Assembly: GCA_900556295.1 (NCBI GenBank) | Contig: USOK01000015.1 | Span: 1 to 14,374 of the forward strand | Direction of reading: 5' to 3' | DNA from: an uncultured bacterium | Lineage (GTDB): Bacteria > Cyanobacteriota > Vampirovibrionia > Gastranaerophilales > Gastranaerophilaceae | DNA length: 14,374 nt | In this document: piece by piece, positions 13,131 to 14,374 of the stretch | How the letters are laid out: the number at the start of each line of letters is the position of its first letter | Position numbering within the stretch: position 1 is the first letter of the stretch | Translations under genes and position numbers: made by a program | Notes under the pieces: model-generated | Databases searched by the model: none | What the model was told of the DNA's origin: nothing | What the model saw: only the letters and a program-made list of their open reading frames with translations

Positions 13131-14288
13131 ATGAGCATCATCAAAATAAACGATAATTCAAATAAATTGTTTTATATCGGCGGAGTTGTGCGTGATGAAC
13201 TTCTCGGACGAGAATCACTTGACGTGGATATTACGTATGTCGGAAACGCTATTGAATATTGCTCCAAATTTGGTGAAGTTGTTCAGGTTAATCCTGATTT
13301 TGGAACGGTTAGGGTTGCTATCCCCTTTCACCCGTCACCATGCACCACCAGCCCCACCGTTGAGGCAAGTGGTGAAGTCACTGTTGACTTTGCGTCAACA
13401 CGTTCTGAAAGTTATCCCCAAAAAGGGCATCTTCCTGTTGTTGAAAAAATCGGTTGTTCATTAAAGGAAGATGTTATGCGTCGTGATTTTACTATTAATG
13501 CACTTGCAAAATCTGTTACGACCGGCGAAATTGTTGACTATGTCGGTGGCTTAGAAGATTTGAAAAATAAAAAACTTAGAGTTTTACACGACGAAAGTTT
13601 TATTGATGATCCGACTAGAATTATCAGAGGGCTGAAATTTGCTACTCGCTTTGGTTTTGAACTTGAAGAACATACAAAAAAACTTCAAGATGAATATTTG
13701 GCGAATATAAATTATGATATGAGCTACAAAAGGGTGAAAAAAGAGTTGATTGAAACGTTTTCACTAAATTCACAATCGGCATTTAAAGCTTTTATCGACC
13801 AAAAAATCTACAAACTCGTCACTCCGAACGATGTTGAAATACCAAAAGTCGATGTTGAAAAGTTTATTAATAAATACTTAGCTGACCAGCCGTCTAGCTG
13901 CCCAGCTACCATCTGGCTGGTTTACGTCGGAATTCTTGGCGATTTGTCGCGACTTCCTTTGACAAAAATTGAGCAGAAAATTTTAGACGATGTGCCAAAA
14001 GAGGTTTTGAAATCTGACTTTGAACTCTACAAAACTTTTCAAAACGCACGAATTGAAACCGTTTTGCTCTATGCAATTACAAAAGACGAAACAGGGGCAC
14101 GCCACTATCTTGACGATTTGCGCAAGATTAAACTTGATATTACAGGAAAAGATTTGCAAACTCTTGGGATTAAACCATCGCCAAAATATCAAGAAATTTT
14201 TGATGAAGTCTTGAAAGTTAAATTGAAAAATCCATCGATGGCAAAAGATGATGAAATAGAGGAGGCACTAAGTTCGTATCGTAAGTGA
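13131..14288 (+). CDS. cca: tRNA nucleotidyltransferase / poly(A) polymerase family protein
   Basis: This class II nucleotidyltransferase adds CCA (or only part of it, or poly(A)) to RNA 3' ends. From the ATG at 13131 the protein is 385 aa. Motifs: GGVVRD (17-22), catalytic DVD (31-33), VDFAST (85-90) with Asp86 as third carboxylate, RRDFTINAL (117-125) and DPTRIIRG (160-167), followed by the usual helical body. There is no HD domain. The open frame extends 34 codons upstream, but that part is translated heptamer repeat (TTHHSLFT), so I reject it. Two stretches look foreign: residues 66-82 (HPSPCTTSPTVEASG) between core strands, and residues 251-262 (ADQPSSCPAT), which is an octamer array at DNA level. 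The stop TGA lies in a heptamer unit. Whether it adds CCA, CC or A cannot be told by eye. Confidence 0.9.
   Translation: MSIIKINDNSNKLFYIGGVVRDELLGRESLDVDITYVGNAIEYCSKFGEVVQVNPDFGTVRVAIPFHPSPCTTSPTVEASGEVTVDFASTRSESYPQKGHLPVVEKIGCSLKEDVMRRDFTINALAKSVTTGEIVDYVGGLEDLKNKKLRVLHDESFIDDPTRIIRGLKFATRFGFELEEHTKKLQDEYLANINYDMSYKRVKKELIETFSLNSQSAFKAFIDQKIYKLVTPNDVEIPKVDVEKFINKYLADQPSSCPATIWLVYVGILGDLSRLPLTKIEQKILDDVPKEVLKSDFELYKTFQNARIETVLLYAITKDETGARHYLDDLRKIKLDITGKDLQTLGIKPSPKYQEIFDEVLKVKLKNPSMAKDDEIEEALSSYRK
13325..13352. repeat. Heptamer-like array inside the nucleotidyltransferase coding sequence
   Basis: CTTTCAC, CCGTCAC, CATGCAC and CACCAGC follow one another; the first three end in CAC with 7-bp spacing like the right arms of the intergenic elements. 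The region is more C-rich than the rest of the gene and encodes the extra loop after strand VRVAI. The match is degenerate, so this is tentative. Confidence 0.45.
13877..13920. repeat. Octamer array inside the nucleotidyltransferase coding sequence
   Basis: CTTAGCTG, ACCAGCCG, TCTAGCTG, CCCAGCTA and CCATCTGG repeat with 8-bp period (consensus about NCYAGCTG). They are translated as LADQPSSCPAT. The frame chosen avoids the TAG and TGA triplets present in the other frames. Confidence 0.65.
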
Positions 14289-14312
14289 GTGGTGAATGGT
14301 GAGTAGTGAATA
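14285..14312. repeat. Heptamer array of four units at the end of the nucleotidyltransferase gene
   Basis: GTGAGTG, GTGAATG, GTGAGTA, GTGAATA: exactly four units, like each arm of the two inverted elements. The stop codon TGA (14286-14288) lies inside the first unit. No inverted right arm is visible before the window ends. Confidence 0.85.
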
Positions 14313-14323
14313 GTAAAAAGTAG

Positions 14324-14343
14324 GTCGGAATAGTTATTCCGAC
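14324..14343. repeat. Covarying hairpin family, copy D
   Basis: GTCGGAATA and TATTCCGAC pair perfectly (9 bp, 2-nt turn). It is preceded by GTAG and followed by AGCGATAC, much as copy A is followed by AGCGAAAC, yet the stem sequence differs with compensatory changes. Its place after a gene suggests a 3'-end structure, but no T-run follows. Confidence 0.78.
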
Positions 14344-14374
14344 AGCGATACTTATAAATTTAGTTACGGTAGGG

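Overview
This window looks like an AT-rich bacterial chromosome segment built around a fatty-acid biosynthesis cluster. The gene order (83-aa protein, yceD, rpmF, plsX, fabH, fabD, fabG, acpP, fabF) is a classic bacterial arrangement. The low GC, the many degenerate 7-bp and 8-bp tandem repeats between genes (reminiscent of cyanobacterial short tandemly repeated repetitive sequences) and the protein style suggest a non-photosynthetic cyanobacterial relative such as Gastranaerophilales (Melainabacteria/Vampirovibrionia). That placement is inference; a Bacillota or other gut lineage is not excluded.

Layout. Bases 1-185: repeats and a perfect-consensus promoter. Bases 186-3444 (+): a transcription unit of an unknown 83-aa protein, YceD, ribosomal protein L32, PlsX and FabH. 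Bases 3445-3782: a repeat-packed gap, then fabD (3783-4733) with an intrinsic terminator. Bases 4788-5408: a second repeat-packed gap, much of it mirror-symmetric to the first, then fabG with its own promoter. Bases 6140-6381: an inverted heptamer element and a separate promoter for acpP, followed by fabF and a strong terminator. Bases 8132-9001 (+): a ferredoxin-nitroreductase fusion with its own promoter. Bases 9002-9287: tandem hairpins and a GC-rich stretch at a convergent gene junction. Bases 9288-12948 (-): a two-gene unit of a 1040-aa superfamily 1 helicase with a C-terminal nuclease-like domain and a YcxB-like membrane protein. Bases 12949-13130: a divergent gap with a second inverted heptamer element. 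Bases 13131-14288 (+): a tRNA nucleotidyltransferase/poly(A) polymerase-type enzyme whose reading frame appears to have absorbed two repeat arrays. Bases 14289-14374: another heptamer array and a hairpin.

How the genes fit together. PlsX makes acyl-phosphate for phospholipid synthesis and is adjacent to the type II FAS initiation and elongation enzymes. FabD loads malonyl onto AcpP, FabH starts the chain, FabF elongates and FabG reduces. FabZ/FabA, the enoyl reductase and acetyl-CoA carboxylase are absent here and must lie elsewhere. YceD and L32 link the cluster to ribosome assembly, as in many bacteria.

The least ordinary content is the non-coding DNA. It includes octamer arrays, paired four-unit heptamer arrays around a core of about 54 bp, a 79-bp module present as inverted copies around fabD, and a family of short hairpins whose stems covary. 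Several of these supply or abut stop codons, lie just upstream of start codons, or lie inside a coding sequence. The helicase-nuclease plus membrane protein pair is the best candidate for an accessory (possibly defence) function, but that is only a hypothesis.
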